Below, piece after piece: positions 1 through 12,465 of a stretch of 64,000 nucleotides of DNA. The DNA comes from Pseudoalteromonas shioyasakiensis. Lineage in GTDB: Bacteria > Pseudomonadota > Gammaproteobacteria > Enterobacterales > Alteromonadaceae. How positions within the stretch are numbered: position 1 is the stretch's first letter; the number at the start of each line of letters is the position of its first letter. Both the position numbers and the translations under genes were made by a program. The notes under the pieces were generated by a model. That model was not told the origin of the DNA. It searched no databases and saw nothing but the letters and a program-made list of their open reading frames with translations. The stretch lies in NCBI RefSeq assembly GCF_024518675.1, contig NZ_JANIGL010000008.1:1-64000 (forward strand), read 5' to 3'.

Positions 1-556
1 CCCACTGCTTTTCGCCTTCAAGAGCTTTAAGAGCTGAACCTTGAATTAGTGGTAAGTCATCACCTGGGAAGTCATATTCAGAAAGAAGTTCACGAACTTC
101 CATTTCTACTAGCTCAAGTAGCTCTTCATCATCAACCATGTCACATTTGTTCATGAATACGATGATGTAAGGAACGCCAACCTGACGAGAAAGTAGGATG
201 TGCTCACGAGTTTGTGGCATAGGGCCATCAGTCGCAGCTACTACTAAGATAGCACCGTCCATTTGAGCAGCACCAGTGATCATGTTTTTAACATAATCGG
301 CGTGTCCAGGACAATCTACGTGTGCGTAGTGACGAGTTGGAGTATCGTACTCAACGTGTGAAGTTGAGATTGTGATACCACGCTCGCGCTCTTCTGGAGC
401 GTTATCGATTGATGCGAAATCTTTAGCAACACCGCCGTATACTTTTGCAAGTACGTTAGTGATTGCTGCAGTTAGGGTTGTTTTACCGTGGTCAACGTGG
501 CCGATTGTACCAACGTTTACGTGCGGTTTTACGCGTTCAAACTTTTCTTTTGCCAT
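1..556 (-). CDS. tuf: Elongation factor Tu, N-terminal part (cut by window edge)
   Basis: EF-Tu is the GTPase that delivers aminoacyl-tRNA to the ribosomal A site. Only the first 185 residues lie in the window. They show the P-loop GHVDHGKTT, the switch II motif DCPGHADY and the NKCD guanine-specificity motif, all in canonical positions of the GTPase domain. The gene starts at an ATG beginning [20 protein letters not shown]. It follows fusA by 68 bp, as the last gene of the str operon in gammaproteobacteria. Many relatives carry a second tuf copy elsewhere, which cannot be checked here. The identification is secure. Confidence 0.98.
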   Translation of the reverse strand, partial: MAKEKFERVKPHVNVGTIGHVDHGKTTLTAAITNVLAKVYGGVAKDFASIDNAPEERERGITISTSHVEYDTPTRHYAHVDCPGHADYVKNMITGAAQMDGAILVVAATDGPMPQTREHILLSRQVGVPYIIVFMNKCDMVDDEELLELVEMEVRELLSEYDFPGDDLPLIQGSALKALEGEKQW

Positions 557-624
557 CTTAAAAAATTCCTATAAAGAAATTAAAGGTTTAGCTCGTTATT
601 GAGCCAAACCAAGCTAAAAATTAC

Positions 625-2733
625 TTAACAGCGAGCTGCAATTATTTTATCTGCAACACTCTTTGTGGCTTCAGCGTACTTCAAAAACTCCATAGAGTAT
701 GAAGCACGGCCCTGCGTTGCAGAACGCAGATCAGTAGCATAACCAAACATTTCAGAGAGCGGAACTAAAGCGTTAACTTGTTTAAGTCCACCTAGTGCTT
801 CTTCCATGCCTTCGATCATGCCGCGACGACGGTTTAGGTCGCCAACTACATCACCCATGTTTGCTTCAGGAGTGAGTACTTCAACCTTCATCATTGGCTC
901 TAAAAGAACAGGGTTTGCATCAAGTGCGCCCTGCTTCATTGCCAAAGAACCTGCTATTTTAAATGCCATTTCATTCGAGTCTACATCATGGAATGAACCA
1001 TCATATAAAGTCGCTTTCACGCCAAGTAATGGGTAGCCTGCCAGCACACCTTGAGCCATTTGCTCTTGAATGCCTTTGTCTACCGCAGGGATGTATTCTT
1101 TAGGAACTGAGCCACCTACGGTTTCGTTAACGAATTCGTAAATTGGGGCGTCATCATCCGAAATATCCATCGGTTCAAGTTTAAGCCAGACGTGACCATA
1201 TTGACCACGACCACCTGATTGACGAACGAACTTTCCTTCCACCTTAACGGTATCACGAATAGCTTCACGGTAAGAAACCTGCGGCTTACCAACGTTACAT
1301 TCAACACTGAATTCACGTTTCATACGGTCGACAATGATATCAAGGTGAAGTTCACCCATACCAGAAATAATAGTCTGGCCTGATTCATCATCAGTTTGTA
1401 CTCGGAAAGAGGGATCTTCCGCCGCTAGTTTACCTAGTGCGATAGCCATCTTGTCCTGGTCAGCGATTGTGCGAGGCTCAACCGCAACAGAGATTACTGG
1501 TTCTGGGAATTCCATACGCTCAAGCGTAATTTTAGAATTCGGATCACACAGTGTTTCACCTGTTGTTACGTCTTTAAGACCAATAGCCGCCGCGATGTCG
1601 CCTGCGTGGACTTCTTTGATCTCTTCACGTGAGTTTGAATGCATCTGAACGATACGACCAAGGCGCTCACGCTTACTTTTTACTGGGTTGTAAACCGCAT
1701 CACCCTGTTTAACAGTACCAGAGTAAACACGGAAAAAGGTTAAAGTACCAACGAACGGGTCTGTTGCAATCTTAAAAGCAAGTGCAGCAAACGGTGCGTT
1801 GTCATCAGCTGGACGCTCTTCCTCAGTACCATCTTCAAGAATACCTTGAATTTGTTTCACTTGTGTTGGTGCAGGCATATATTCAATAACGCCATCAAGC
1901 ACAGCTTGAACGCCTTTATTTTTAAATGCGCTACCACAAGTCATCGGGACGATTTCGTTAGCTAATGTACGCTGACGCAAAGCTGATTTAATTTCAGCTT
2001 CGCTCAGGTCTTCACCTTCCAAATACTTATCCATTAGTTCATCAGAAGCTTCTGCAGCACTTTCAACTAAGTGAGAGTGCCATTCATCAGCAAGCTCTTG
2101 AAGTTCTGCCGGGATTGCCTCATAGCTGAAAGTCATACCCTGGTCTTCAGAATTCCAGTTAATCACTTTCATTTTTATGAGGTCAATTACACCTTTAAAG
2201 TCGTCTTCAGCGCCAACAGGTAGCTGAATTGGAACAGGCGTTGCTCCAAGACGAGATTTCACCTGGCTAACAACCGTTAAGAAGTCAGCGCCCGTGCGAT
2301 CCATTTTATTTACGAAGATCATTCTCGGAACTTCGTATTTGTTCGCTTGACGCCAAACTGTCTCAGTTTGCGGCTGTACACCTGATGAAGCACAAAGAAC
2401 AACTACCGCACCATCAAGTACACGCAAAGAACGTTCTACTTCGATAGTGAAATCTACGTGCCCTGGAGTATCAATAATATTGATACGATGGTCGTCAAAT
2501 TGCGCGTCCATCCCTTTCCAGAAACACGTTGTTGCAGCAGAAGTGATTGTGATACCACGCTCTTGTTCCTGCTCCATCCAATCCATAGTTGCGGCGCCAT
2601 CATGTACTTCACCGATCTTATGAGAAAGACCTGTGTAGAACAGAACACGTTCTGTTGTAGTGGTTTTGCCTGCATCTACGTGAGCAACAATACCGATATT
2701 GCGGTAGCGCTCAAGTGGAGTTGTACGTGCCAT
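625..2733 (-). CDS. fusA: Elongation factor G
   Basis: EF-G is the GTPase that drives tRNA-mRNA translocation and, with RRF, ribosome recycling. The 702-residue product has the normal length. The N-terminal GTPase domain carries [13 protein letters not shown] (about residues 17-29), DTPGHVDF and NKMDR. Domains II to V follow without interruption, including the conserved [10 protein letters not shown] stretch of domain IV. GAGGAT precedes the ATG as ribosome binding site. The gene lies 27 bp downstream of rpsG and 68 bp upstream of tuf, so it is surely part of the str operon transcript. Nothing unusual is seen. Confidence 0.99.
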   Translation of the reverse strand: MARTTPLERYRNIGIVAHVDAGKTTTTERVLFYTGLSHKIGEVHDGAATMDWMEQEQERGITITSAATTCFWKGMDAQFDDHRINIIDTPGHVDFTIEVERSLRVLDGAVVVLCASSGVQPQTETVWRQANKYEVPRMIFVNKMDRTGADFLTVVSQVKSRLGATPVPIQLPVGAEDDFKGVIDLIKMKVINWNSEDQGMTFSYEAIPAELQELADEWHSHLVESAAEASDELMDKYLEGEDLSEAEIKSALRQRTLANEIVPMTCGSAFKNKGVQAVLDGVIEYMPAPTQVKQIQGILEDGTEEERPADDNAPFAALAFKIATDPFVGTLTFFRVYSGTVKQGDAVYNPVKSKRERLGRIVQMHSNSREEIKEVHAGDIAAAIGLKDVTTGETLCDPNSKITLERMEFPEPVISVAVEPRTIADQDKMAIALGKLAAEDPSFRVQTDDESGQTIISGMGELHLDIIVDRMKREFSVECNVGKPQVSYREAIRDTVKVEGKFVRQSGGRGQYGHVWLKLEPMDISDDDAPIYEFVNETVGGSVPKEYIPAVDKGIQEQMAQGVLAGYPLLGVKATLYDGSFHDVDSNEMAFKIAGSLAMKQGALDANPVLLEPMMKVEVLTPEANMGDVVGDLNRRRGMIEGMEEALGGLKQVNALVPLSEMFGYATDLRSATQGRASYSMEFLKYAEATKSVADKIIAARC

Positions 2734-2760
2734 ATGATCCTCTTAAAGGTTAAGGACAGA

Positions 2761-3231
2761 TTACCAACGGTAATGAGCGAATGCTTTATTCGCTTCAGCC
2801 ATACGGTGAACGTCTTCACGTTTCTTAACCGCAGTGCCTTTGTTGTCAGCAGCGTCAACGATTTCTTGAGCTAAACGTAAGCCCATAGATTTTTCGCCAC
2901 GCTTACGTGCAGCGTCTACTAACCAACGCATACCTAATGCGTTGCGACGTACTGGACGTACTTCAACTGGTACTTGATAAGTTGAACCACCAACACGGCG
3001 AGATTTAACCTCTACCTGTGGACGGATGTTATCAAGTGCAGACTCAAAGATTTCAAGGTGCGATTTGCCTGATTTCTCAGCAGCCACATCTAGCGCACCG
3101 TAAACGATTTTTTCAGCAGTAGATTTCTTGCCGTCTAACATTACGATGTTAACGAATTTAGCAAGAAGTTCCGATCCGAACTTAGGATCTGGAAGAATTT
3201 TACGTTGACCTATTACGCGTCTTCTAGGCAT
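2761..3231 (-). CDS. rpsG: 30S ribosomal protein S7
   Basis: S7 is a primary 16S rRNA-binding protein that nucleates assembly of the 30S head and lines the E site. The 156-residue product begins [20 protein letters not shown] and matches full-length gammaproteobacterial S7. It sits between rpsL (97 bp upstream) and fusA (27 bp downstream), the standard str operon order. In E. coli S7 represses this operon by binding the rpsL-rpsG intercistronic RNA. The 97-bp gap here (3232-3328) could hold such a site, but I did not resolve a structure in it. Confidence 0.99.
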   Translation of the reverse strand: MPRRRVIGQRKILPDPKFGSELLAKFVNIVMLDGKKSTAEKIVYGALDVAAEKSGKSHLEIFESALDNIRPQVEVKSRRVGGSTYQVPVEVRPVRRNALGMRWLVDAARKRGEKSMGLRLAQEIVDAADNKGTAVKKREDVHRMAEANKAFAHYRW

Positions 3232-3328
3232 TTTGTATCTCCGGTTTATTCAGGTTTGCTCTTTCGAGACAATAACCCAAAACAATAATTAATAATATTT
3301 AGTGCTTGGCCTTACTAACGGAATACAA

Positions 3329-3703
3329 TTAGCCCTTAGGGCGTTTTGCACCGTATTTAGAACGAGCTTGACGACGGTCGCTTACGCCTGCACAGTCAAG
3401 TGCACCACGTACAGTGTGGAAACGCACACCTGGTAAATCTTTAACACGACCACCACGGATTAGGATTACACTGTGCTCTTGAAGGTTATGACCTTCACCA
3501 CCGATGTATGATGTTACTTCGAAACCGTTAGTTAAACGTACACGAGCTACTTTACGTAACGCCGAGTTTGGTTTCTTAGGTGTAGTTGTATATACGCGAG
3601 TACATACACCACGCTTTTGCGGACACGCTTTAAGCGCAGCTGAGTTACTTTTAGTAACCTTGCTACGACGTGGCTTACGCACTAGCTGGTTAATAGTTGC
3701 CAT
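3329..3703 (-). CDS. rpsL: 30S ribosomal protein S12
   Basis: S12 sits at the 30S decoding centre and controls accuracy. The 124-residue product is full length and shows the [12 protein letters not shown] and [11 protein letters not shown] loops. Lys43 and Lys88, where streptomycin-resistance changes occur, are both wild type, so the sequence gives no sign of resistance at this locus. It is the first gene of the str operon. A consensus-like promoter lies about 100 bp upstream (3800-3828), and AGGAGC precedes the ATG. Confidence 0.99.
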   Translation of the reverse strand: MATINQLVRKPRRSKVTKSNSAALKACPQKRGVCTRVYTTTPKKPNSALRKVARVRLTNGFEVTSYIGGEGHNLQEHSVILIRGGRVKDLPGVRFHTVRGALDCAGVSDRRQARSKYGAKRPKG

Positions 3704-3799
3704 TTAAATAGCTCCTGAAATTAAAATTACTACTGAAAAAATAAAAAATCCGCCCTTTTTACAAGCTTGTTACAAACGCGCAGGTAAATGGGTGGCGGA

Positions 3800-3828
3800 A
3801 TTTTAATGAGCAAAGATTAACCTGTCAA
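3800..3828 (-). promoter_or_regulatory. sigma70 promoter of the str operon (rpsL-rpsG-fusA-tuf)
   Basis: On the minus strand there is a perfect -35 TTGACA (3828-3823), a 17-bp spacer and a -10 TAAAAT (3805-3800). It lies between the rpoC terminator hairpin and rpsL, giving a predicted 5' leader of about 90 nt. The match and position make it the likely main str promoter. This is read from sequence only. Confidence 0.8.
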
Positions 3829-3839
3829 CATAAACCGTT

Positions 3840-3866
3840 AGCAAGGCAGTATATATCTGCCTTGCT
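3840..3866 (-). terminator. Perfect hairpin downstream of rpoC, likely terminator
   Basis: A perfect 10-bp stem (AGCAAGGCAG and its complement) with a 7-nt loop lies 29 bp beyond the rpoC stop. On the minus strand it is preceded by an A/T-rich run, but the following bases (AACGGTTTATG) form only a weak U tract. It sits just before the str promoter, where the rpoBC transcript should end, so a terminator is the natural reading. Confidence 0.55.
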
Positions 3867-3868
3867 AA

Positions 3869-3890
3869 AATCTAATCTATTGATTAGATT
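3869..3890 (-). terminator. Second hairpin directly after rpoC stop
   Basis: A 9-bp perfect stem (AATCTAATC and its complement) with a 4-nt loop begins about 4 bp beyond the rpoC stop codon and abuts the 3840-3866 hairpin. It is AT-rich with no U tract of its own. It may stabilise the mRNA 3' end or help termination in tandem with its neighbour. Confidence 0.35.
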
Positions 3891-3894
3891 CAGT

Positions 3895-6800
3895 TTATTG
3901 ATTTCCAGATAAATCAGCGTTTAAAGCATCTGTTAGTGCCTGAGTCGCCTCTTCTGCACTTACGGTTTGCTCTTCAACAACTAAACTTTGCTTACGACGT
4001 GCCATACGATCTTGATGATACGCAAAACCGGTACCGGCTGGGATCAAACGACCCACGATTACGTTTTCTTTCAGACCGCGAAGTTCATCGCTCTTACCAT
4101 TCACAGCGGCTTCTGTTAGGACACGAGTTGTCTCCTGGAACGAGGCTGCCGAGATGAAAGATTCTGTGGCTAGTGAAGCTTTAGTGATACCCATTAACTG
4201 GATTTCATATTTAGCTGGTAACTTGCCTTGAGCTTCTAAGTCGCGGTTTGCGATATTAACGCGTGCCACTTCAATTTGCTCACCAGCTAAGAATTCACTA
4301 TGACCGCCGTCAAGGATGGTACATTTACGTAGCATCTGACGAATAATTGTTTCAATGTGCTTATCATTGATCTTAACGCCCTGCAAACGGTAAACCTCTT
4401 GCACTTCATTAACGATGTAGTTAGCAACATGAGTCACACCACGTAGGCGTAAGATGTCATGTGGTGATTCAGGACCATCGGCGATAACTTCACCTTTAGA
4501 CACTTGCTCACCTTCAAACACGTTAAGTTGACGCCACTTAGGAATCATTTCTTCGTAATGATCACCTTCTGGTGGAGTGATAACTAGACGTTTCTTACCT
4601 TTAGTCTCTTTACCGAAGCTAATAGTACCTGTGATCTCAGCTAAGATAGCTGGCTCTTTCGGTTTACGTGCTTCGAATAAGTCGGCTACGCGTGGTAGAC
4701 CACCCGTGATATCACGAGTTTTCGAACCTTCTTGCGGGATACGTGCTAACACGTCACCAGGGTTTGCAGTCGCGCCGTCTGTAACTTCAATCGTAGTGAA
4801 TGAAGGAAGACGAGTTTCTTGCAAGCCACGCTCTTCACTTTCGATGATAAGCTTAGGCTCTTTCGCATTCGCTTTAGCAAGATCTTTAACAACAATACGA
4901 GTTAAACCGGTTAATTCATCAGTCTGTGTCTCTGTATTCGAGTCATCGATATCGCTGAACGATACTTTTGATTTATGCTCAAGAACGATTGGGTGACTAT
5001 GCGGGTCCCAAGTAGCAACAATGTCGTTACCTTGAACTTCAGCATTATCTTGAACTGTTAAAACCGCACCGTAAGGTACTTTATAACGTTCTTTTTCACG
5101 ACCATAGCTATCAATGATAGTGATCTCTGTAGAACGTGAGGTAATAACAATCTTACCGTCTGTATTTAATACATATTTAGCGTTATGAAGCTTTAATGTA
5201 CCGTTAGTTTTAACTTGTACATTGTTTTCAGCAGATGCTCTTGATGCCGCACCACCGATGTGGAATGTACGCATCGTAAGCTGTGTACCTGGCTCACCGA
5301 TTGATTGAGCTGCGATAACACCGACTGATTCACCCGCGTTGATGATATGACCACGTGCAAGGTCACGACCATAACACTTAGCACATACACCAAAGTCGTT
5401 ATCACAAGTGATAACTGAGCGTACACGAACTTCATCCACTGAGTGCTCTTCTAAAAGGTCACACAGTTTTTCATCAAGCATGATATTACGCTCAACCAGA
5501 ACAGTATTAGTTCCTGGGATCACAACATCTTCAGCAACAACACGACCAAGAACACGTTCGCGAAGTGCTTCTACAACATCACCACCTTCGATAAGCGGTT
5601 TCATTGTTAAGCCATCTTCTGTGCCACAATCGTCTTCGTTGATTACCAAATCTTGTGCAACGTCTACTAAGCGACGCGTTAGGTAACCCGAGTTCGCTGT
5701 TTTCAGTGCTGTATCGGCAAGACCTTTACGCGCACCGTGCGTTGAGATGAAGTACTGAAGTACGTTTAGACCTTCACGGAAGTTAGCCGTGATTGGCGTC
5801 TCGATGATTGAACCATCTGGACGTGCCATTAGACCACGCATACCTGCTAGCTGACGGATCTGAGCGGCACTACCACGAGCACCTGAGTCGGCCATCATAA
5901 ACACTGAGTTAAATGACGGTTGCTCTTCTTCTTCACCTTGGGCATTGATAACCGTGTCTTTAGACAAGTTGGCCATCATCTCACGTGATAAGTTTTCATT
6001 TACACGTGACCAGATATCGATAACTTTGTTGTACTTTTCACCAGCCGTCACAAGACCTGATTGGAATTGTTGGTTGATTTCAGTTACTTCAGCTTCTGCT
6101 GCTTCAATGATAGACGCTTTAACTGGTGGGATAACTAAGTCATCAATACCAATTGAAACACCTGATTTCATTGCGTAGTGGAAACCGGTGTACATAACTT
6201 GGTCAGCAAACACAACAGTGTCTTTTAGACCTAAACGACGGTAACACTCGTTTAATAAGCTAGAAATCTGTTTTTTACCTAATGCTTGGTTGATTGACTC
6301 AAACGGCATACCTTTAGGTAAAATTAGAGACAGAATTGCACGACCTACAGTGGTATCGATAATAGTGATTGTATCTTCTACTTCACCATGCTCGTTAGCA
6401 ACTGATTGGCTAATACGAACTTTTACGCGAGCGTGAAGTTCTGCATTGCCACTACGGTATGCTTTTTCTGCTTCTTTTGGATCTTTAAATACTGTGCCTT
6501 CGCCTTTCGCATTGATGCGATCACGAGTCATGTAGTAAAGACCTAATACAACGTCCTGTGAAGGAACGATGATCGGCTCACCATTCGCAGGCGATAAGAT
6601 GTTGTTAGTCGACATCATTAACGCACGTGCTTCAAGCTGTGCTTCAAGTGTTAACGGTACGTGTACCGCCATTTGGTCACCATCGAAGTCGGCGTTATAA
6701 GCCGCACAAACTAATGGGTGTAAATGGATTGCTTTACCTTCAATAAGCACAGGTTCAAACGCTTGGATACCCAAACGGTGAAGTGTTGGTGCACGGTTAA

Positions 6801-8067
6801 GTAATACTGGATGTTCACGAATTACTTCGTCTAATACATCCCATACTTCCGGAACTTCACGCTCTACCATTTTCTTAGCAGCTTTGATTGTCGTAGCCAT
6901 GCCGCGACGCTCTAATTTGCCATAGATAAATGGTTTGAATAGCTCAAGTGCCATCTTCTTAGGAAGACCACATTGGTGAAGCTTAAGAGTAGGGCCCACT
7001 GTGATTACAGAACGGCCTGAGTAATCTACACGCTTACCAAGTAAGTTCTGACGGAAACGACCTTGCTTACCCTTGATCATATCAGCAAGAGATTTAAGCG
7101 GACGCTTGTTAGAACCTGTAATTGCACGACCACGACGACCGTTATCAAGTAGCGCATCTACCGCTTCTTGTAACATACGTTTTTCGTTGCGTACGATAAT
7201 GTCTGGTGCTGCTAAATCTAGTAGACGCTTAAGACGGTTATTACGGTTAATAACACGACGGTAGAGGTCATTTAGATCAGATGTCGCAAAACGACCACCG
7301 TCTAGTGGTACTAATGGACGTAGATCAGGTGGCAATACTGGAAGTACTGTCATGATCATCCACTCAGGATTGTTACCTGATTGGTGGAACGATTCCATTA
7401 ATTTAAGACGTTTAGTGATCTTCTTACGCTTAGTTTCAGAGTTAATTGTTGGTAACTCTTCACGCATCTCAGCAATTAATTGGCCAAGATCAAGTTCACG
7501 AAGCAAGTCTAAAACTGCTTCTGCACCCATCTTAGCTTCAAATTCATCACCGTGCTCTTCAAGTGCATCTAAGTATTCTTCTTCACCTAATAGTTGACCA
7601 CGCTCAAGCGTTGTCATACCAGGCTCAGTTACTACGAATGATTCGAAGTAAAGAACACGTTCAATATCACGAAGCGTCATATCAAGCATTAAGCCGATAC
7701 GTGACGGTAATGATTTTAAGAACCAAATATGCGCAACTGGACTTGCCAAGTCGATGTGACCCATTCTGTCACGACGCACTTTAGTCAATGTTACTTCAAC
7801 GCCACACTTTTCACAGATCACACCACGGTGTTTAAGGCGTTTATATTTACCACATAAACACTCATAATCTTTCACTGGACCGAAAATACGGGCACAGAAT
7901 AAGCCATCGCGCTCAGGCTTGAAAGTACGGTAGTTAATAGTCTCAGGTTTCTTTACTTCACCGTATGACCATGAACGAACCATGTCTGGCGAAGCAAGAC
8001 CAATGCGAATTGCATCGAATTCTTCGGTCTTATTTTGTTGCTTCAGAAACTTAAGTAAGTCTTTCAC
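3895..8067 (-). CDS. rpoC: DNA-directed RNA polymerase subunit beta'
   Basis: This is the largest RNA polymerase subunit, carrying the catalytic magnesium site and clamp. The 1390-residue product is close to the usual proteobacterial length. Visible features are the N-terminal zinc-binding cluster ([19 protein letters not shown], about residues 70-88), the absolutely conserved NADFDGD catalytic motif (about 460), the trigger-loop region [15 protein letters not shown], and the second cysteine cluster ([16 protein letters not shown], about 890). It follows rpoB by about 100 bp, with a perfect palindrome in the gap, and is followed by two hairpins. The start ATG is preceded by AGGAGAG. Confidence 0.99.
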   Translation of the reverse strand: MKDLLKFLKQQNKTEEFDAIRIGLASPDMVRSWSYGEVKKPETINYRTFKPERDGLFCARIFGPVKDYECLCGKYKRLKHRGVICEKCGVEVTLTKVRRDRMGHIDLASPVAHIWFLKSLPSRIGLMLDMTLRDIERVLYFESFVVTEPGMTTLERGQLLGEEEYLDALEEHGDEFEAKMGAEAVLDLLRELDLGQLIAEMREELPTINSETKRKKITKRLKLMESFHQSGNNPEWMIMTVLPVLPPDLRPLVPLDGGRFATSDLNDLYRRVINRNNRLKRLLDLAAPDIIVRNEKRMLQEAVDALLDNGRRGRAITGSNKRPLKSLADMIKGKQGRFRQNLLGKRVDYSGRSVITVGPTLKLHQCGLPKKMALELFKPFIYGKLERRGMATTIKAAKKMVEREVPEVWDVLDEVIREHPVLLNRAPTLHRLGIQAFEPVLIEGKAIHLHPLVCAAYNADFDGDQMAVHVPLTLEAQLEARALMMSTNNILSPANGEPIIVPSQDVVLGLYYMTRDRINAKGEGTVFKDPKEAEKAYRSGNAELHARVKVRISQSVANEHGEVEDTITIIDTTVGRAILSLILPKGMPFESINQALGKKQISSLLNECYRRLGLKDTVVFADQVMYTGFHYAMKSGVSIGIDDLVIPPVKASIIEAAEAEVTEINQQFQSGLVTAGEKYNKVIDIWSRVNENLSREMMANLSKDTVINAQGEEEEQPSFNSVFMMADSGARGSAAQIRQLAGMRGLMARPDGSIIETPITANFREGLNVLQYFISTHGARKGLADTALKTANSGYLTRRLVDVAQDLVINEDDCGTEDGLTMKPLIEGGDVVEALRERVLGRVVAEDVVIPGTNTVLVERNIMLDEKLCDLLEEHSVDEVRVRSVITCDNDFGVCAKCYGRDLARGHIINAGESVGVIAAQSIGEPGTQLTMRTFHIGGAASRASAENNVQVKTNGTLKLHNAKYVLNTDGKIVITSRSTEITIIDSYGREKERYKVPYGAVLTVQDNAEVQGNDIVATWDPHSHPIVLEHKSKVSFSDIDDSNTETQTDELTGLTRIVVKDLAKANAKEPKLIIESEERGLQETRLPSFTTIEVTDGATANPGDVLARIPQEGSKTRDITGGLPRVADLFEARKPKEPAILAEITGTISFGKETKGKKRLVITPPEGDHYEEMIPKWRQLNVFEGEQVSKGEVIADGPESPHDILRLRGVTHVANYIVNEVQEVYRLQGVKINDKHIETIIRQMLRKCTILDGGHSEFLAGEQIEVARVNIANRDLEAQGKLPAKYEIQLMGITKASLATESFISAASFQETTRVLTEAAVNGKSDELRGLKENVIVGRLIPAGTGFAYHQDRMARRKQSLVVEEQTVSAEEATQALTDALNADLSGNQ

Positions 8068-8136
8068 CTTAGCTCTCCTGTCGGAGTTAATCTTGAGGGC
8101 GGATAATCTCGCCCCTACATTCTATTCGGCCGTAAC

Positions 8137-8162
8137 AGGTGCTGTAGCTAGCTACAGCACCT
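8137..8162. repeat. Perfect 26-bp palindrome between rpoB and rpoC
   Basis: The half-site AGGTGCTGTAGCT is followed directly by its exact reverse complement, with no spacer. It starts 8 bp past the rpoB stop codon. In RNA it would form a hairpin of about 11 bp with a 4-nt loop. There is no U tract on the rpoBC strand, so it is unlikely to be a terminator. An mRNA-processing or stabilising hairpin is more likely. Confidence 0.7.
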
Positions 8163-8169
8163 AATTGGC

Positions 8170-11100
8170 TTAATTTTCTTCCAACTCGATGTTGATACCC
8201 AGTGAGCGGATTTCTTTCAACAATACGTTGAACGATTCTGGCATACCTGGTTCCATTTTATGGTTACCATCAACGATGTTTTTATACATCTTAGTACGAC
8301 CGTTCACGTCATCCGACTTCACTGTTAGCATTTCTTGTAGAGTGTAAGCAGCACCGTATGCTTCAAGTGCCCATACTTCCATCTCACCGAAACGCTGGCC
8401 ACCGAACTGTGCTTTACCACCCAGCGGCTGCTGAGTAACAAGGCTATAAGAACCAGTTGAACGCGCATGCATCTTGTCATCAACTAAGTGATTTAGTTTC
8501 AGCATGTACATGTAACCTACGGTTACTTGACGTTCAAACTGATCGCCAGTACGGCCATCATAAAGTGTAACCTGACCACTTCTTGGGTAGCCACCTAACT
8601 CAAGCATGTCTTTGATTTCGTCTTCTTTCGCGCCATCAAATGCAGGAGTAGCGATTGGTAAACCACCTTTTAAGTTTACAGCTAAGCGACGAACTTCATC
8701 ATCAGAGAAGCTAGCAATATCTACTTTTTGACGGCAATCACCGATCTCGTAGGCTTGCTTGATGAATTCACGTAACTCATGCAGCTCACGTTGTTCTTTC
8801 ATCATTTCTTCTAGACGTTCACCGATACCACGTGCAGCTAGACCCATATGTGTTTCAAGGATCTGACCGATGTTCATACGTGATGGTACACCTAGTGGAT
8901 TCAATACGATGTCTACCGTACGACCTTTGTCATCATATGGCATATCTTCTACTGGTACGATAGTCGAGATAACACCTTTGTTACCGTGACGACCCGCCAT
9001 CTTATCACCCGGTTGGATACGACGTTTAACAGCAAGGTATACTTTAACAATCTTAAGTACGCCTGGTGCTAAGTCATCACCTTGAGTGATCTTACGACGT
9101 TTGTTTTCAAACTTCTTATCGTATTCAGCTTTAAGCTCATCGTACTGTGCAGCTAGTTGCTCAAGTTCAGCTTGCTTATCTTCTTCTGCAAGACTTTGAG
9201 TTAGTAGCTTCTCAGCATTCAGTGTCGCTAATTGTTCTTCGCTTTGACCAGCAGCTACAAGTAACTTGCGAGCACGGTCTAAAACGCCTGCTTCAAGAAT
9301 ACGGAATTCTTCGTTAAAGTCTTTTTTCGCATCACGAAGTTGCATTTCTTCAACTTCTAGCGCGCGCTTGTCTTTTTCAACACCATCACGGGTGAAAACT
9401 TGCACGTCGATTACAGTACCAGTTACAGAGTTTGGTACACGTAATGAGCTGTCTTTAACGTCAGACGCTTTTTCACCGAAGATAGCACGTAGTAGCTTCT
9501 CTTCTGGTGTTAATTGCGTTTCGCCTTTCGGAGTCACTTTACCTACTAGGATATCGCCGCCTTTAACTTCAGCACCAATATAAACAACACCTGATTCATC
9601 AAGTTTGCCTAGTGCAGATTCACCCACGTTCGGAATATCTGCTGTGATCTCTTCTGGACCTAACTTAGTATCACGGGCGATACACTGTAGTTCTTGAATA
9701 TGGATAGTCGTTAGACGATCTTCTTCAACTACGCGCTCTGATAGTAGGATTGAATCCTCGAAGTTATAACCGTTCCATGGCATGAATGCCACGCGAAGGT
9801 TTTGACCAAGGGCTAAGTCACCTAAGTCAGTCGAAGGACCATCTGCTAACACATCGCCACGAGTAACCGGTTCGCCAACCATACAAGTTGGTTTTTGGTT
9901 AATACATGTGTTTTGGTTAGAACGGGTGTATTTAGTTAAGTTGTAGATGTCGATACCCGCTTCACCAGGAATGCGTTCTTCTTCATGTACATTAACAACG
10001 ATGCGACTTGCGTCAGCATACATTACTTCACCACCACGTTTTGCAACAATCGTCACACCAGAGTCTTTCGCTAGTGTTAACTCAATACCCGTACCTACTA
10101 ACGGCTTATCCGCTTTCAATGTTGGTACTGCTTGACGTTGCATGTTTGAACCCATCAATGCACGGTTAGCATCATCGTGTTCTAGGAACGGGATAAGTGC
10201 TGCCGCTACAGAGATCACCTGTTGTGGTGATACGTCCATATATTGTTGGTCCATTTTGCCCATAAAGGTTGATTCACCTTTGTGACGACATGGAATTAGT
10301 TCATCAACAAATTCATTGCTTTCGTTCAAGTTTGAGTTCGCCTGTGCGATAACAAACTGACCTTCTTCAATGGCTGATAAATAATCAACTTCATCAGTTA
10401 CAACACCGTCTACCACTTTACGGTAAGGTGTTTCTAAGAAACCATAATCATTAGTACGTGCGTACGTAGACAATGAGTTAATTAGACCGATGTTTGGACC
10501 CTCAGGAGTCTCGATTGGACATACGCGACCATAGTGAGTTACGTGAACGTCACGTACTTCGAAGCCAGCGCGCTCACGAGTTAGACCGCCCGGACCTAAT
10601 GCAGAAATACGACGCTTATGCGTTACTTCTGATAGCGGGTTATTTTGGTCCATAAACTGTGATAACTGAGATGAGCCAAAGAACTCTTTAACCGCTGCCG
10701 AAATAGGCTTAGCGTTAATTAGATCTTGTGGCATTACCGCATCAAGGTCACCTAAGCTTAAACGCTCACGTACAGCACGTTCAACACGTACTAAACCTAC
10801 ACGGAATTGGTTCTCAGCCATTTCGCCAACACTACGGATACGACGGTTGCCTAAGTGGTCAATATCATCAACATCGCCTTGACCGTTACGAATAGCAATT
10901 AATACTTTCATAACAGACACGATGTCTTCTTTGCTTAATGTGCCTGGGCCTGTGTCAGTGTCATAACCAACACGGCTATTGAACTTCATACGACCTACAG
11001 TAGATAAGTCATAGCGTTCTTCTGAGAAGAATAAGTTCTCAAATAAGGCTTCAGCCGCGTCTTTCGTCGGTGGCTCGCCTGGGCGCATCATGCGATAAAT

Positions 11101-12195
11101 TTCTACAAGTGCTTCTAAACGGTTAGTGCTTGAATCGATACGTAAGGTATCTGAAATGTATGCACCGCTGTCAACTTCGTTGATATATAAAGTATCAATC
11201 TTAGTGTGACCCGCTTTAACAAGCTCGGCCATTAGCTCAAGTGTTAGTTCGTCATTAGCAGTTGCGATGATCTCACCCGTTGACTCGTCAACGTAGTTCT
11301 TCGCAATAACACGGCCAATGATGTACTCATGTGGTACTTCTAACTGAGTAATGCCTTTTTTCTCAATGCTCTTGATATGACGCGCAGTAATACGACGGCC
11401 ACTTTCAACCAGCACATCACCGTCTTCACCTTTAATATCAAAGGCAGCGGTTTCACCACGTAAACGTGAAGGCACAAGTTCCATAAGAACTTTACCGTCG
11501 GTTACTTCAAACGCAGTTGTGTCGAAGAACATCTCAAGGATTTCTTCAGTCGTGTACTCAAGTGCACGTAACATGATAGACGCCGGTAATTTACGACGAC
11601 GGTCAATACGTACATATAAGTTATCTTTTGCATCAAACTCAAAGTCTAACCACGAACCACGGTAAGGAATTACACGTGCGTTATATAGTACCTTACCCGA
11701 TGAGTGAGTTTTACCGCGGTCGTTATCAAAGAATACACCAGGGCTACGGTGTAGCTGAGAAACGATAACACGCTCTGTACCATTGATTACAAAGGTACCG
11801 GTATCGGTCATGAGCGGAATTTCGCCCATGTAAACTTCTTGCTCTTTAATGTCTTTAACTGTGCCTGGAGCTTCTTTGTCCATTACTACAAGACGCAATT
11901 TTACGCGAAGTGGAGCAGAAAAAGTCACACCGCGAATTTGACATTCTTTTACATCGAATACTGGCTCACCAATACGATAACTTACGTATTGAAGCTCAGA
12001 ATTTCCCGAGTAGCTTTTGATTGGAAACACAGATTGGAAGGCTGCTTCCAAACCATGATCGCCATCAGCGTCCGGGACTAAGAATTTTTTAAACGATTCT
12101 AACTGCGTCGACAGTAAGAAAGGTATATCCAATACTTGTGGACGTTTACCAAAATCCTTACGGATACGTTTCTTTTCAGAATAAGAGTAAGCCAT
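8170..12195 (-). CDS. rpoB: DNA-directed RNA polymerase subunit beta
   Basis: This is the second-largest RNA polymerase subunit, forming one side of the cleft and the rifampicin pocket. I place the start at the ATG giving [20 protein letters not shown] (1341 residues, against 1342 in E. coli), with GAGGAA just upstream. The open frame runs 42 codons further but that part is unconserved. The rifampicin region ([19 protein letters not shown], then [13 protein letters not shown]) has wild-type residues throughout. The conserved C-terminal [20 protein letters not shown] is present. It follows rplL across an attenuator-like hairpin and precedes rpoC. Confidence 0.99.
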   Translation of the reverse strand: MAYSYSEKKRIRKDFGKRPQVLDIPFLLSTQLESFKKFLVPDADGDHGLEAAFQSVFPIKSYSGNSELQYVSYRIGEPVFDVKECQIRGVTFSAPLRVKLRLVVMDKEAPGTVKDIKEQEVYMGEIPLMTDTGTFVINGTERVIVSQLHRSPGVFFDNDRGKTHSSGKVLYNARVIPYRGSWLDFEFDAKDNLYVRIDRRRKLPASIMLRALEYTTEEILEMFFDTTAFEVTDGKVLMELVPSRLRGETAAFDIKGEDGDVLVESGRRITARHIKSIEKKGITQLEVPHEYIIGRVIAKNYVDESTGEIIATANDELTLELMAELVKAGHTKIDTLYINEVDSGAYISDTLRIDSSTNRLEALVEIYRMMRPGEPPTKDAAEALFENLFFSEERYDLSTVGRMKFNSRVGYDTDTGPGTLSKEDIVSVMKVLIAIRNGQGDVDDIDHLGNRRIRSVGEMAENQFRVGLVRVERAVRERLSLGDLDAVMPQDLINAKPISAAVKEFFGSSQLSQFMDQNNPLSEVTHKRRISALGPGGLTRERAGFEVRDVHVTHYGRVCPIETPEGPNIGLINSLSTYARTNDYGFLETPYRKVVDGVVTDEVDYLSAIEEGQFVIAQANSNLNESNEFVDELIPCRHKGESTFMGKMDQQYMDVSPQQVISVAAALIPFLEHDDANRALMGSNMQRQAVPTLKADKPLVGTGIELTLAKDSGVTIVAKRGGEVMYADASRIVVNVHEEERIPGEAGIDIYNLTKYTRSNQNTCINQKPTCMVGEPVTRGDVLADGPSTDLGDLALGQNLRVAFMPWNGYNFEDSILLSERVVEEDRLTTIHIQELQCIARDTKLGPEEITADIPNVGESALGKLDESGVVYIGAEVKGGDILVGKVTPKGETQLTPEEKLLRAIFGEKASDVKDSSLRVPNSVTGTVIDVQVFTRDGVEKDKRALEVEEMQLRDAKKDFNEEFRILEAGVLDRARKLLVAAGQSEEQLATLNAEKLLTQSLAEEDKQAELEQLAAQYDELKAEYDKKFENKRRKITQGDDLAPGVLKIVKVYLAVKRRIQPGDKMAGRHGNKGVISTIVPVEDMPYDDKGRTVDIVLNPLGVPSRMNIGQILETHMGLAARGIGERLEEMMKEQRELHELREFIKQAYEIGDCRQKVDIASFSDDEVRRLAVNLKGGLPIATPAFDGAKEDEIKDMLELGGYPRSGQVTLYDGRTGDQFERQVTVGYMYMLKLNHLVDDKMHARSTGSYSLVTQQPLGGKAQFGGQRFGEMEVWALEAYGAAYTLQEMLTVKSDDVNGRTKMYKNIVDGNHKMEPGMPESFNVLLKEIRSLGINIELEEN

Positions 12196-12393
12196 GGGGT
12201 TCCTCAGCTTGCTGATCTTTGACCCGACCTGTTCTTGTAAGAACAGACTTAACTGGCATCTATGCCAAGATGTACAACATTTAATTGTTGTTCCGATAAG
12301 CTCCCACTTTAACACTAGCAAACTATAAAGCGTTGAAAGTAAAGAGAAAACCAGATTTTATTTGAGCTATAGGAATACATAACTCTATAGCGC

Positions 12394-12423
12394 AAAAAGG
12401 CCGGTGATTAAATAATCACCAGC
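12394..12423 (-). terminator. rplL-rpoB intercistronic attenuator (partial terminator)
   Basis: On the minus strand an 11-bp stem (GCTGGTGATTA with TAATCACCGGC, one G-U pair) is followed by GCC and five Ts. It lies 43 bp past the rplL stop and about 200 bp before rpoB. In E. coli a partial terminator at the same place lets most transcripts end after rplL, so that L7/L12 is made in excess over polymerase subunits. The same role is inferred here. Confidence 0.75.
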
Positions 12424-12465
12424 CCTTGCCTGATTTCTCAGGCAGCGAACCTAGCGTGAGCTAGA

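Noticed and set aside
806..1036. Open frames antisense to fusA, rpoC, rpoB and other conserved genes
   Set aside because: All lie opposite strongly conserved coding sequence, have no ribosome sites and show composition expected from the sense codons.
3736..3798. Attenuator-like structure in the rpsL leader: CCGCC...GGCGG pairing followed by a T-rich run on the minus strand
   Set aside because: The predicted transcript starts near 3793, so most of the upstream arm is not transcribed. The remaining pairing is too short for a terminator.
12196..12321. 42-codon N-terminal extension of rpoB
   Set aside because: Unconserved and without a ribosome site; [15 protein letters not shown] with GAGGAA upstream is the family start.
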